From the NCBI GenBank assembly GCA_002104935.1, contig MCGT01000010.1, forward strand, positions 310,001 through 374,000: 64,000 nt of DNA, written 5' to 3'. Below are positions 36,978-47,495 of the stretch, in pieces (the first letter of the stretch is position 1; each line of letters opens with the position of its first letter). Below the pieces are notes generated by a model that did no database searches, was not told the DNA's origin, and saw nothing but the letters and a program-made list of their open reading frames with translations. Source of the stretch: Hesseltinella vesiculosa (lineage: Eukaryota; Mucoromycota; Mucoromycetes; Mucorales; Cunninghamellaceae). A program made the position numbers and the translations under genes.

Positions 36978-39132
36978 CTATGATTGCTTGTCGTCAAAGA
37001 AAAGGGAATCGTCCAATTTCTGACGCTCCAACAGATACTCTTCATGCTGCTTCTTTTGTTCTTGTTCGCGTTGTTCAATAAGCTTCTTGTACCGGGGGGT
37101 GCGGACAAACTTGGGCACTGAGTCTGTGGCCATCAACCGGCAAATGTAGTCGTTGACTTGATCCAGCCATTTCAGCAGCATGCGTAGGCTTTGCGACACC
37201 GAATGTGACGAGATGACAAGCGTGTTTTTGGTGGTTTGCTGCGCAGGCAAATAGGTGGGCACGACAGTGACCATTGAGCTAACGACACGAGCCATTTCTT
37301 GACGCAGGGAATGCTCGACGTTCAATTCAGACGATGCCCCTGGCTTGAGGTAGGTGGCCCAAATGTCGTAAGCATCTTCCAGCATGTCTTTTTGATTCTG
37401 GGAGGGCAGGGCAGGGCTTTGGTTTCGGAGCTTGCGGCGCAATGTGTTGTAATCGATCCAAAAGTCGAGGTTTTCTTCACAAAAGTTCTGGCGCAAAAAA
37501 TCCTTAAAGTAGGACCGCATCTGTGCATCGTCGAGAATTTGCTTGAGTTTGGATGCGTTTGTCTCCTTGCCAAAAGCGTCAACAGGGGCGCTTGTCAGCG
37601 TTGTGTTTGCCGAGATGGCGGTCATGGAAGTCGAGGAACCGATCAGCTGGTCGGCGTTTGGCAACGATGATGCGGAGTCCAATGCGATACTAGGTGGGCG
37701 GGAGGACCGCTGTGCACTGTGGTTGCTGGAAGTAGTGCTGCTAATGCTGTTTTGGCGCCGAGGGATCATGTGCTGCCGAGCAGTGTCAGGGTCTTGCGCA
37801 AGCATTTCCTTGAGCGTGGCCTCGCTATCTGTGACAGCACCACCGGGCGATGCAGCTGGGAGTAGAGGAGTGTCTTGTTGAATGGGCTTGCCCTGAGGAT
37901 GCTTGCTGCTGCCATTGGGGTTGGCTCCATCAAGGTACTGGTTGGCCTCTGTCAGGATTTGCTTGCCCTTGCTGGTGACCGACATGAGGATGTTTTTGGC
38001 CAGTCGAATATCATCTTCTTCAGCATGCTTTTCATTTTGGTATTCGATCCAGCCATAGCGCAAGAACTCAGCCAGCAGGCTGCAACCTTCTTCATAGGAC
38101 GAGGTCGTGCTGAAATAAAGAAGCCAATCACAGGCTAGCTGGGTAGAAAAAAGCGACCGGATACGTCGGGCTGTGGATGCTGTTTTTCCATTTTTCTGCG
38201 AGGGCGCGCTGGAAGGTTGGCCAGATTTCGAGAGAGTAAGTAAATAATTGCCGAGGATTTGGACTTTGGAGTCACCACCCATGACCTGTGTCGACATTGC
38301 AAACGGGCTGAGGTGACCGGACGGCAAAGAGGAGGATGCAGACGAACCTGAGGACACGGACGAGTTGCTGGACTCGTTGGTGTGCTTTGGGGAAGATTTG
38401 GCAAGGCCAGGTAGCGATGTCACAGCATTGGGCGCTTGAACGTTGGTGTTGATTGGTGACACATTGTCACCGTCCAAAGGCAAGGAGTGGACCATCACTA
38501 TGTAAAGCACAGCCAGGTTCTGACGGCCAACCATGACGGTATCATCATCGTTCTTGCGTTCCAACCGAACGACCTGGATAGGTTGGATGTCGGTGAAATG
38601 GCGACGCATTTTTGGAGTGTCCACGTCGGTGCGGATACAGAAATCTTGAAGGATGCAAAGGCCTTTTGGAGTGAGCTGCCAGATGGTTTTATCATTGAGA
38701 GACTGGCTGGATGGGTCTGTAGCGTTGCACATCAGCCGGCATTGCTGGAATTGCTGACAAAGCGCCTTGGCCATGTCTTTGGCCATGTTGAAGGTAGTTG
38801 TCGTAGTGGTGCGGATCATCTTATTGGGGTCATCTGGGTCTGGTAGACGCGTGCTGTAGGAAAATCGCAACGAACCAAGTGAGTTGATGGCTTCCTCAGT
38901 GGTGAATGTGTTCAAGTAGCTGCGGAATAAATATTTATGCGTGGTCAATGGAAGCTGGACAATCAATGCTGCAAATAAATCATGCACGTCCTGTTTAAAA
39001 AAAAAAGAAAGAGACAGAGAAAGTCAGTAAAAATAAAGATTTTTTTTTTTTTTGTACCTTGATAAATGGGCGACCATCCATGGTAAACTTCATCATTGAA
39101 GTGTACGCCTGTTTTGACTTGTCCGATGTCAT
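36978..39132 (-). CDS. RGS protein of the Sst2/FlbA type (DEP-RGS)
   Basis: Model complement(join(36978..38990,39058..39132)), 695 residues, in frame. The N-terminal half has two DEP-like regions (near 28-130: DVHDLFAALIVQLPLTTHKY; and near 270-340: LACDWLLYFSTTSSYEEGCS). A Ser-rich linker follows, then an RGS domain (about 485-640): LKQILDDAQMRSYFKDFLRQ, FCEENLDFWIDYNTLRR, ARVVSSM and VPKFVRTPRYKKLIEQ. A basic/acidic coiled tail closes the protein. Family proteins accelerate GTP hydrolysis by Galpha and damp G-protein signalling; DEP domains recruit them to receptors at the membrane. In fungi this concerns pheromone, nutrient and development signals. The first exon (25 codons) is supported by a clean GTACAA...CAG intron with a T-rich body on the plus strand. 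Confidence 0.92.
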
Positions 39133-39849
39133 TTGCGTGTCAAAGTGAAAAACAGTGAAAAAAGGTAAGGGAGGAGGATGCAAGTGTGAAAGAAGAAGAA
39201 GAAGAAATGAACGAAAAAAAAAAAACAGGTAGACGAACAATAACGATGCAGGTTATTTCCCAATCGGAAACAGTTGGCCGGATTGCACACTAAAAAGTAA
39301 CTGGATCAAAAAAACCAAGAATCATAGAGAAGCAAGGAGCTTTCGATTAAAGTTTGACCTTCTAATTTAGCCATTCAATAGGTTCGCATTTCCAACCTCG
39401 CGCTTTGAGCACCATTTGTACTTTCCAGCTTTGACTATTTCTCACCACGATCATCATGTTTGTCAAAAGCAAGCTCGTCTGCCCGTTTTTTTTTCCACAG
39501 CACAAATGGCAAAAAAAAAAAAAAGAGGTATTGAACAGACTTCCCTCGCCAACCCCCTAACCTTAAACTTGGGCCGTTCCTGTTTAGAATCCACTCAGAA
39601 TACATAGACCGTTCCTGTCCAACTAAAAAAAACGGAGCGACCCTGGAATGCTCATCGAGGAAAAAAGCAACAAACAACAATCTAGATCCTCCACTGGCTT
39701 AGTGTCATCTTTATGTGCGTAGTACAAATCCATGGCAATGTTCATGAGCTTGAATCTCTTTTTTTTTTTTTGTGTCGTCGTCCCCCACAACCGGAATAAA
39801 AAGCAAAAAAAAAAAAAAAAAGGAGCTTCGTCCCTGACAAGAGAACTAA
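39133..39849. other. gene-free spacer
   Basis: Promoter side of the RGS gene and 3' side of the Fanzor relic. A-runs near 39218, 39511 and 39806, T-run near 39758. No gene seen. Confidence 0.4.
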
Positions 39850-41480
39850 ATCGCATCATCTTTCTACGCGTAGCAATCGCTCTGGACAAGACGTTCAGGA
39901 GGCACTGTTCGAATGGGAGTAGACCGAGGAGGAAACGAGTCATGTCCTTGTACAACCGGTACTTGCACCTGGTGGTGCATGCATTTCTTGTCATACCATC
40001 ATCCTTGGCATGAACAGAAAAAGGAGGTGCATTGGGGTTATTTGTGCAACAAATTTATCGCCATGAATCCGTCACCACGGATGAATGGCTACACAACGTT
40101 TTCTTGAAATCTCGATCATTCCATCCTCATCCGAAATAGCATTTTTCTTTCCAATCATCGCACCGCTTTCCCATTTCCTTGACCTCTCCCCGAATTTTTT
40201 CTTGTTAACCAATGCTGGTTGTGTCTGACTTGATTTTTCAATTGAGAACGTTTCCACGCTCTTTTTTATGGTCATTTGAATTTTTTCATTTTTTGACTTT
40301 CGGTCGGCATCCGATGATGGTGCGAGCACATACACTCTTTTCCAAAAGAAAGGCTCTTTCCCCCTAAAACCGATTGCCAAACATTCCAATTTTTAATTGG
40401 CCCATTCTATGGCAGTGACACCTGAAGAATTTGGCACGCTTGTACTTTTCTGCAACCATTTGTTTAATGGATATTGTATACGCAGAGAATCAAGGTTATA
40501 CCGTGAACGGTTCAATTGCTTCAGGTACGTTGTGAATGTAGCAACATCCTGGGATTTCGAGTTGGTTTGAGACAGATGATGCTCGGCCACTTGAACGGCA
40601 ACAGGCTTCAGCTTGTTCATCATAAGAGTGTAGTGCCTTGACTTGGTGTGAACGCGCAGGCGATTGGCGGTGTACCTGAACTGAAGAGACTGGCCAACAA
40701 GCTGGGGATGGCGGGGTGCGCGGCTTTGGGCGGCCGCAAAGTCGTTCACCATGTGCTGACCAAAATCATTCGGGAGGTTGAACTGGGCTCTGTAGTGGTG
40801 CACGAATGATGCCAAGGTGTCTGCATGCAGTCCTCTTTCTGCCGTGCAGTACATCAGGTCGCGGCGGCCAGGATCGATCAACACACACCTGTCATCCGTC
40901 AGGAAAAAAAAAAGTCAGTGCCTCCAGCGACCTTCTCTGAGCTTGTAGTGCTTACCGATCGGCAATTCCCCAGTGGCTGTTGATGGAAAGTTCTGATATG
41001 TAGGCAGTCTCCATAGCAGGGGCTTGATAAGTGGCACGTTCGCCACCAGCTCGAGTCCAGTGAGTGCACTTGATGATCACCAGCGAGACACCATCCGTGA
41101 GGACAGAGCCTCGGAACGCAAGGACAGCATCCTGCGTACGATCGTTGTTAAGCTGTGGCATCCATACACGCTGGTTGAGGTCGACAACCATGCCCCAAAG
41201 CATGAACTTGACCTGTGGGTCACCGACGCGTAAGGATCGTCGTTGTTGTGGAATCTTCAAAATGTGTTCCATGACAATCGTCGTGTCCAGCTGCACATGG
41301 CAAACGACGTTGGATCGCCTGATCGTGTACCAGTTGAAGTCCTTGAGGCCGCCAGGGTTTTGTGTGGATGGCTGGTTCGCCAAATAATAATTTGCCACAT
41401 TATAAAACGCTTGGATATAAGAGCATTGCGGTTACGTTGGAACCACCCAACATCATCCAGAGATGCCTTCACTGATAAGT
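39850..41480 (-). pseudogene. decayed Fanzor/TnpB-like (RuvC) gene
   Basis: Two good minus-strand exons: 40952-about 41413 and 40393-about 40890, joined through a GTAAGC...CAG intron. The first reads AVLAFRGSVLTDGVSLVIIK, typical of the segment before the nuclease in Fanzor proteins as I recall them. The second opens CVLIDPGRRDLMYC, matching a RuvC-I motif (D-x-G), followed by LQFRYTANRLRVHTKSRHY and a helical region. A stop at 40393 ends it before RuvC-II. Weak traces may continue in other frames: ALVNKKKFGE near 40190, and LLNVLSRAIATRRKMMRF near 39850-39900. Upstream, NRNALISKRF and YNVANYYLANQPS are joined only if one T is added near 41417, so there is a frameshift. Intact members are RNA-guided endonucleases of eukaryotic transposons; this copy looks dead. 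Confidence 0.5.
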
Positions 41481-41887
41481 GATGCTTTCGGGCACCTGGT
41501 GTTGGAAGGAGGAGAATGTTTTAGCTTTCACAAAAAAAAAAATAAAAAAAGAGGAAAATAGGAGTTGCATGCTGAAGTCAGCTGACGACGCTACTCCTTG
41601 CCTTTTTTGTCAGGGAAAGGGGTGATGAGTCGTACGACAGCTGATTCGTGTACCACGTCGCTTGCAGAGAGATTGTTGTTAGTTCTGCATGAGGCTTTAT
41701 TGCAATTTTGATGGACAACAAGATATTTTTGAGTCCGTGAAAACAATGGATTACTAGTGAAGAGGTATTTCTGACGGGCGAGCCGGAGGTGCTGCTAAGT
41801 CATTCTCAGTGCGTCGAAATTATTTTAAACTCTTCCCTACGCTGTCTGAGATGTGAAATCAGTTTTTGGCTTTCGGCCAGAGGGGTT

Positions 41888-42139
41888 GCTGGCAAAAATG
41901 GCCGATTTTGTCCTTTTTTTAGCTGAGCAATTGGAGCTGTCCAAAAGAAAATGACTCAACGTTGGCTGGGACTGTCACCAATCGACCTGATTTTTTCAGC
42001 ACCGTCATCATCCATGCATTTGTGCACCCATACAGAATTTCATATCAATCCAATCACTCAAAAGCGTTCTGTAGCGTTTGCTTTTTTTTTTTTTTTCAAA
42101 TGGAGGAAGACAAATGGATGGCCATATTCAGCCTCCGCT
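41888..42139 (-). repeat. dispersed repeat family, copy D (left arm of inverted pair)
   Basis: Reverse-complement copy of the family, running from the block AGCGGAGGCTGAATATGGCC (at its 42.14-kb end) through AAAAAATCAGGTCGATTGGT to ATCGGCCATTTTTGCCAG. Nearly identical to copy E over about 250 bases, with only scattered differences and a different A-run length. Confidence 0.9.
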
Positions 42140-42360
42140 AAATATCTTTAATACGGCAAGAAGAACCCGGAGTGAGTAGTGAACGATTTAAATAAAAGAG
42201 CATGTGTGGTAAGCGAAATACTTTGTAAAAAAACTTGCTACCCCATGCCCATGAGGTGTATACATGCTTTATAACAACAAAACTGGTGAATATTATATTG
42301 GTTTCGCCCAAAAACGGTGCATACGGCATGGAATTCCACAGTCAGGAACCAAAAGACAGT

Positions 42361-42655
42361 GCGGAGGCTGAATATGGCCAACCGTTTGTCTTCCTCCATT
42401 TGAAAAAAAAAAACCAAACGCTACAGAACGCTTTTGAGTGATTGGATTGATATGAAATTCTGTATAGGTGCACAAATGCATGGATGATGACGGTGCTGAA
42501 AAAATCAGGTCGATTGGTGACAGTCCCAGCCAATGTCGAGTCATTTTCTTTTGGACAGCTCCAATTGCTCAGCTAAAAAAAGGACAAAATCGGCCATTTT
42601 TGCCAGGGAACCCCCCGGCGATCTGATCAAAAACGCCAGTGCAAAATTACTCAAA
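42361..42655 (+). repeat. dispersed repeat family, copy E (right arm of inverted pair)
   Basis: Forward copy: GCGGAGGCTGAATATGGCC, A-run, ACGCTACAGAACGCTTTTGA, AAAAAATCAGGTCGATTGGT, ATCGGCCATTTTTGCCAGGG, GGCGATCTGATCAAAAACGC. Together with copy D it makes a long inverted repeat with about 220 bases of unique spacer (42140-42360). Confidence 0.9.
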
Positions 42656-43116
42656 TAAAATGTGCTACTTATTACTGCAAAATCCAACATGTTCCTGCTC
42701 TCCACGACAATGGGATTTCTTCGCTATGTCATTTTTTTTATCAGGGCTGTCATGAAAATTTGGTTTATTACCAAGCCACTGGCACCGCCAACTTGTCTTT
42801 TGGAACTTGGGAAATCATGCGAGCAGCAGTAGCGGCAAGCCAGAAAGCATTAGCTGCAATAGGATCATCTGTTGATTCTTTTTGACAGGTAGACCATGAT
42901 CACGTGGCCATCAAAGATCACATGAACATTGATGGGGCACGAGCGTAGTTCTGGCAGCTCCGTCATCTTGATGGACAGCTTTTTCATTTCATTCGGAGAG
43001 CATGAATAAAAAAGATTGGGTAATCGCTTTTGCCGAGGATATGCAACCTTTTTTTTTTTTTTTTTTTTGCGCTTGTTTTCTTTTTCTTCTTATTCCGCCT
43101 CTTATCTTACATTATC
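42656..43116. other. gene-free spacer upstream of dehydrogenase copy 2
   Basis: No gene seen. A T-run of about 18 (43050-43068) and a pyrimidine-rich stretch immediately precede the start at 43117, a likely promoter/leader. Confidence 0.4.
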
Positions 43117-45227
43117 ATGTCCAAGACATTTACTCGCGAGGAAGTTGCTCGCCATGCTTCCGAAAGTGACTTGTGGATCGTCATTGATACAGACGTGTAA
43201 GTTTGGTATCACCTTGACTTTTTACTGTCAACCTTAATTTTTTTATCCATCTTCAGGTACGACCTCACTGATTTTGCCGACATCCACCCTGGGGGCCTCT
43301 TCCCCTTGATGCAAGTGGCTGGCAAGGACGCCACTTCCGATTTCTACGGTATGCACAAGCAAGAGGTGCTGATCAAATTCAACCGTTATAAGATTGGTAC
43401 CATCGCCAACGAAAAGCGTCAAATCCATATGTACGAAGCTGGCGATCTGTCCAACGTGCCTTTTGGTGAATCCAGCTACTTCATGGGCTACCGATCGCCT
43501 TACTACAACGAACGTCACGTTCAGTTCCGCAAGGCTATGCGCAAGATTGTCGACAGCTTGAAGGAACAAGCTCAGGAATATGAAGCATCTGGCGAAGGTG
43601 CCTCTGACGAATTCACCCAAACCTTGGGCAAACATGGATTGCTGGCCGCCAATTTGGGACCGGACGCCGTGCGTCTCCTCCCTCCTGGCATTGAATTACC
43701 AGGTGGCATCACGCGTGACGAGTTTGACTACTTTTACGAGATCATCGTTCATGAAGAATTCACACGTCTCGTCGCTCCTGGTTTGTGCACTGGCGTGCTA
43801 AGCGCATTGGCCATTTCCTTGCCAACCGTTATTTTGTATGCTAAGCCTCACATCAAGGCCAAGGTAGGATAAACGATAAAGTGAGTGGGCTATTGGACTC
43901 ATATGATTTTGCAAAGGTTCTTCCTGAAGTGCTCACCGGCAAAAAGCGTATGGCTCTTGCCATCACTGAACCTTACACTGGTATGTTTAGATGAATCCCA
44001 TGGGATGGTAAATGTTGAGTAACGCCGGCTTATTTTTTTTTCCCAAGGTTCTGATGTTGCAAACATTAAAACCACTGCCAAGTTGTCTGCTGACGGCTCA
44101 CACTACATTGTCAACGGTGTTAAAAAGTAAGTCGACAGCAGGAAATCAAGAACGTGCAGCCGCTCATTTTTTTTTTATCGACAGGTGGATTTCTGGAGGT
44201 AGATTTGCTGACTACTTTTCCACAGCCGTGCGCACAGACAAGGGCATTTCCATGTTGCTGATCGATCGCTCCGAGGGTTTGGAAACCAAGGCGATCAAGA
44301 CGTCTTACTCCCAAGCAGCTGGTACCGCTTATGTCACCTTTGACAATGTCAAGGTCCCGGTCGAGAACTTGCTTGGTGTTGAAAATGAAGGCTTCAAAGT
44401 GGTTCTATGTAAGCATCCTCCGCTCTGCTTGTTTCTGTGCATTTATCCCTCCTATTTTTTTTTTTATGTATCCGCTAGCCAACTTCAACCATGAGCGCTT
44501 CAGTAAGTTGATTCGTTTGAACCAGAGCAAACCGCCATGACATCTTCTCACCCGTCTTTCTTTCACAGTCATGCTATGTGGTGCCTCGATGTCTGCTCGT
44601 AACGTGATTCGTGAATGTTTCCTTTGGGCTCATCAACGCAAGGTGTTTGGCAAGCGCTTGATCGACCAACCTGTCATCCGCAACAAATTGGCTCGCATGG
44701 TAAGCCAGGGGCGGCGGCAGCGAAAACCGGGCCAGCTGCGTTATCTCACACTCCCCACCACCCGACTAGATCTCCCAAATGGAAGCTCAGCACGCCTGGC
44801 TGGAAAATTTGAGTAAGGACAATGGACAGGGGTGACGAGCAGCTCCTGACAAAAGTTTTCTCCCACAGCATTCCAAATGAATCACATGAGCCACAAGGAA
44901 CAAGCTATCAAGCTTGCTGGTCCCCTTGCTCTGTGTAAATTCCAAATGACCCGCATGTTGCAAAGCGTAGCTGATGATGCTTGTCAAATCCTTGGCGGTC
45001 GCGCCCTCACACAAACCGGCATGGGCCGCAGCATTGAAACCTTGCAGCGTACTAACAGTAAGTGTGATAGAAAAAAAAAAAGCAGAGAGTGCATTGCGCA
45101 CCGCTGATGGTTTTTTTTTTTTTTTTTTGTAGAATTCTCGGCCATTCTTGGTGGTAGTGAAGAAATCATGGCCGATCTTGGTGTGCGCCAAGCAATGAAA
45201 TATTTCCCTCGCGATGCTCGCTTGTAA
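43117..45227 (+). CDS. cytochrome b5-fused acyl-CoA dehydrogenase, copy 2
   Basis: Model join(43117..43196,43257..43863,43917..43980,44048..44126,44185..44408,44479..44502,44569..44699,44770..44812,44869..45057,45133..45227), 511 residues, exactly as long as copy 1. It has the b5 domain with DIHPGG (His 37) and FYGMH (His 60), then the acyl-CoA dehydrogenase part with EPYTGSDVANIKTTAKLSAD, QILGGRALTQTGMGRS and ILGGSEEIMADLGVRQAM. It also ends DARL, a PTS1-like ARL tail. Role as for copy 1: FAD-dependent acyl-CoA oxid(ation), possibly with electron transfer through the haem, probably peroxisomal. Five intron positions are shared with copy 1 (coding nt 80, 687, 1054, 1209, 1252); the others differ. 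Transcription is opposite to copy 1. Confidence 0.93.
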
Positions 45228-45780
45228 ATTGCAAAAATATCCATGCAAATTAATAAAGAAAAAGCTGCTCCAATGCCATGAAAGGCACCTTTTGCTACAT
45301 TTCCTGTGGCTGGCACAAACGCTGGTTGGTGATGAGCACTAGAACATCTATACTGACACAAAAAGCAAGGCAAAACATTCAAAGGTCAAAAAACGATGAG
45401 AAAGTTGTAGGAAGGAGGGCTCAGACATCTTCCTTTCGATTTTGCACGGTGACGGACGTCGTAGGACGAACATCCTCAAGCTGGGCAGAAGCCGCCGTCA
45501 AGTCAGAAATAGGCGTTTGGGTCTAGCTGGCGATGGCTCAGAAAATCATAATGGAAGTGGCGTGGAAAGGCTCAGCAGCCCGATCATTCTTTGGGATGCA
45601 AAAGCAAGCCGAGTTCCGTTCTCCGGCTTGCCAATTGACTTTTGCCATTTTCCGGGATTTTGGCATTTCGGAAGGCGTGGGAAAGCTGCTGGCGATGGCC
45701 AAAAGGCGGTGAGTCACTTCAGATCGGTTCCGGCATTTTTTTTATTCTTTTTTTTTTTTTCTTCTGCAAAATTCAAAAAA
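45228..45780. other. gene-free spacer upstream of the aminotransferase
   Basis: 3' UTR of dehydrogenase copy 2 and promoter of the aminotransferase. A pyrimidine-rich stretch (45735-45765) lies just before the ATG. Frames here have no recognisable content. Confidence 0.45.
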
Positions 45781-47365
45781 ATGTCAAACACTCGTACCCA
45801 ATGGAACGTTCCTTCATCGGCTATCGCCAAGCGCGCTCATAACCCTATTCGTCAAATCGTCGACAAGCTCAAGTTGGATCCTCAAGCCACCAAGACATTT
45901 ATCAGTTTGTCCGTGGGCGATCCCACTGTCTTTGGTAACTTCAACATTGACAGCAGCGCCAATGACGCCATTATTCGTCAACTGCATTCGTTCAAACACA
46001 ACGGCTATGGACCTGCTCATGGTAAACTCCACCCCCCCCCCCAAACCCTGCACAGACCCACATGGAGACTAACCGAAAAATAATATATAGGCACCGCCGA
46101 CGCCCGTCAAGCTGTTGCTGACATGGTGACTTTGCCCGAAGCACCTGTTACGGCAAACGATGTAGTTTTGGCTAACGGCTGTTCAGGTGCCTTGGACATC
46201 TGTGTCAATGTCCTTGGCAATCCTGGCCAGAACATCCTGTTGCCTCGCCCCGGGTTCTCTTTGTATGGCAGTTTGGCCGCGATCCGGTCCTTGGAATCTC
46301 GCTACTACAACCTTTTGGTAAGCGTCTTTTATTTTATGCTTGACTAGCCGAGATCGTTGTATTCATCCTATGTTTTCTAGCCTGAAAGCAACTGGGAAGC
46401 CGATCTTGCCCATATGGAATCTTTGATTGATGACCAAACTTGCGCCATTCTTGTGAACAAGTAAGATCGAAGAGAGGAGGCGAGGGAGTGGTGTGTTTTT
46501 AGTGAGGAGAGACCGATGCCGAACCTGCCGAGACTAAACGGATCATTTGTTTTCAGCCCCTCCAATCCATGTGGTTCAGTGTATTCCCGAGAACATTTGC
46601 AAGCCATTTTGGCACTGGCAGCCAAACATCATGTGCCCATCATTGCCGACGAAATCTACTGCGACTTGGTGTTCAAGGGTAACACTTTCTATCCTATGGC
46701 CTCGTTGACAAGCGAAGTGCCTATTTTGTCGGTGGGTGGTCTGGCCAAGAAATGGTTGGTGCCTGGCTGGCGCGTCGGCTGGATTGTGGTGTATGATCAG
46801 AACAATGTCTTTGAGCAAATCCGTGAAGGTCTGCTGAACTTGTCGCAGGTGATTCTCGGCCCCAACTCCATCGTGCAAGCTGCTCTGCCCGACATTCTCC
46901 ACCGCACTCCCGATCAATTCTACCAAGACACCATTACTCAATTGGAGGTTAGCTCACCCTCTCGGAGGAAGCCAAAAAAAAAAAATACTCACCGTTTCTC
47001 TTGTAGGAAAACACTCAACTGAGCATGGATGCTGTTTCGAAAATTCCAGGTTTGAAGCCCGTACAGCCCCAAGGTGCCATGTACATGATGGTGGGCATTG
47101 ATGTATCCAGTTTTGAGGGTATCAAGGACGATGTGGAATTCAGCCAAAAGCTGCTGGCCGAAGAATCCGTCTTGTGTTTGCCCGGCGAGGTACGGAACTT
47201 TTTATTTTTAAAGGGGTGGGAAGAAAATCAAGAACTCACCTTTTTTACTCAAACTAGTGCTTCAACTACCCTAACTTTATTCGCATTGTCATTACCCCTA
47301 CCAAAGATCGCTTGGAAGAAGCTTACCAACGCATGGCTGAGTTCTGCTCCAGACACCACAAGTAA
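45781..47365 (+). CDS. tyrosine/aromatic aminotransferase (PLP, class I)
   Basis: Model join(45781..46021,46091..46317,46381..46460,46557..46947,47007..47189,47258..47365), 409 residues, in frame. The fold-type I aminotransferase signature is clear: SVGDPTVFGNF near the start, NGYGPAHGTADARQAVADM, LPRPGFSLYGSLA, ILVNNPSNPCGSVYS, IIADEIYCDLVFKG, and the PLP-lysine segment SVGGLAKKWLVPGWRVGW (Lys near 247). The SVGGLAKxWLVPGWR motif is that of tyrosine aminotransferases. It moves an amino group from Tyr (or another aromatic/hydrophobic amino acid) to 2-oxoglutarate, giving 4-hydroxyphenylpyruvate, the first step of tyrosine catabolism. No targeting signal is seen, so it is probably cytosolic. 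Length is slightly below animal TAT (about 450), which has a longer N-terminus. Confidence 0.93.
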
Positions 47366-47495
47366 GCTTCATTTTTTTTTTTTTGTCTCTCTTCTCTTTG
47401 TCATCATCTTTTGTGAATAAAATCCTTGCTTCATATCCATGCTTCATTTTTGTTTATTGCCAGGAGAATACACGAGCTGTGAGAGTGGATTGTTT

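Noticed and set aside
36979..38987. Plus-strand frames of 87-123 codons within the RGS gene
   Set aside because: Shadows of the RGS coding exon; no domain.
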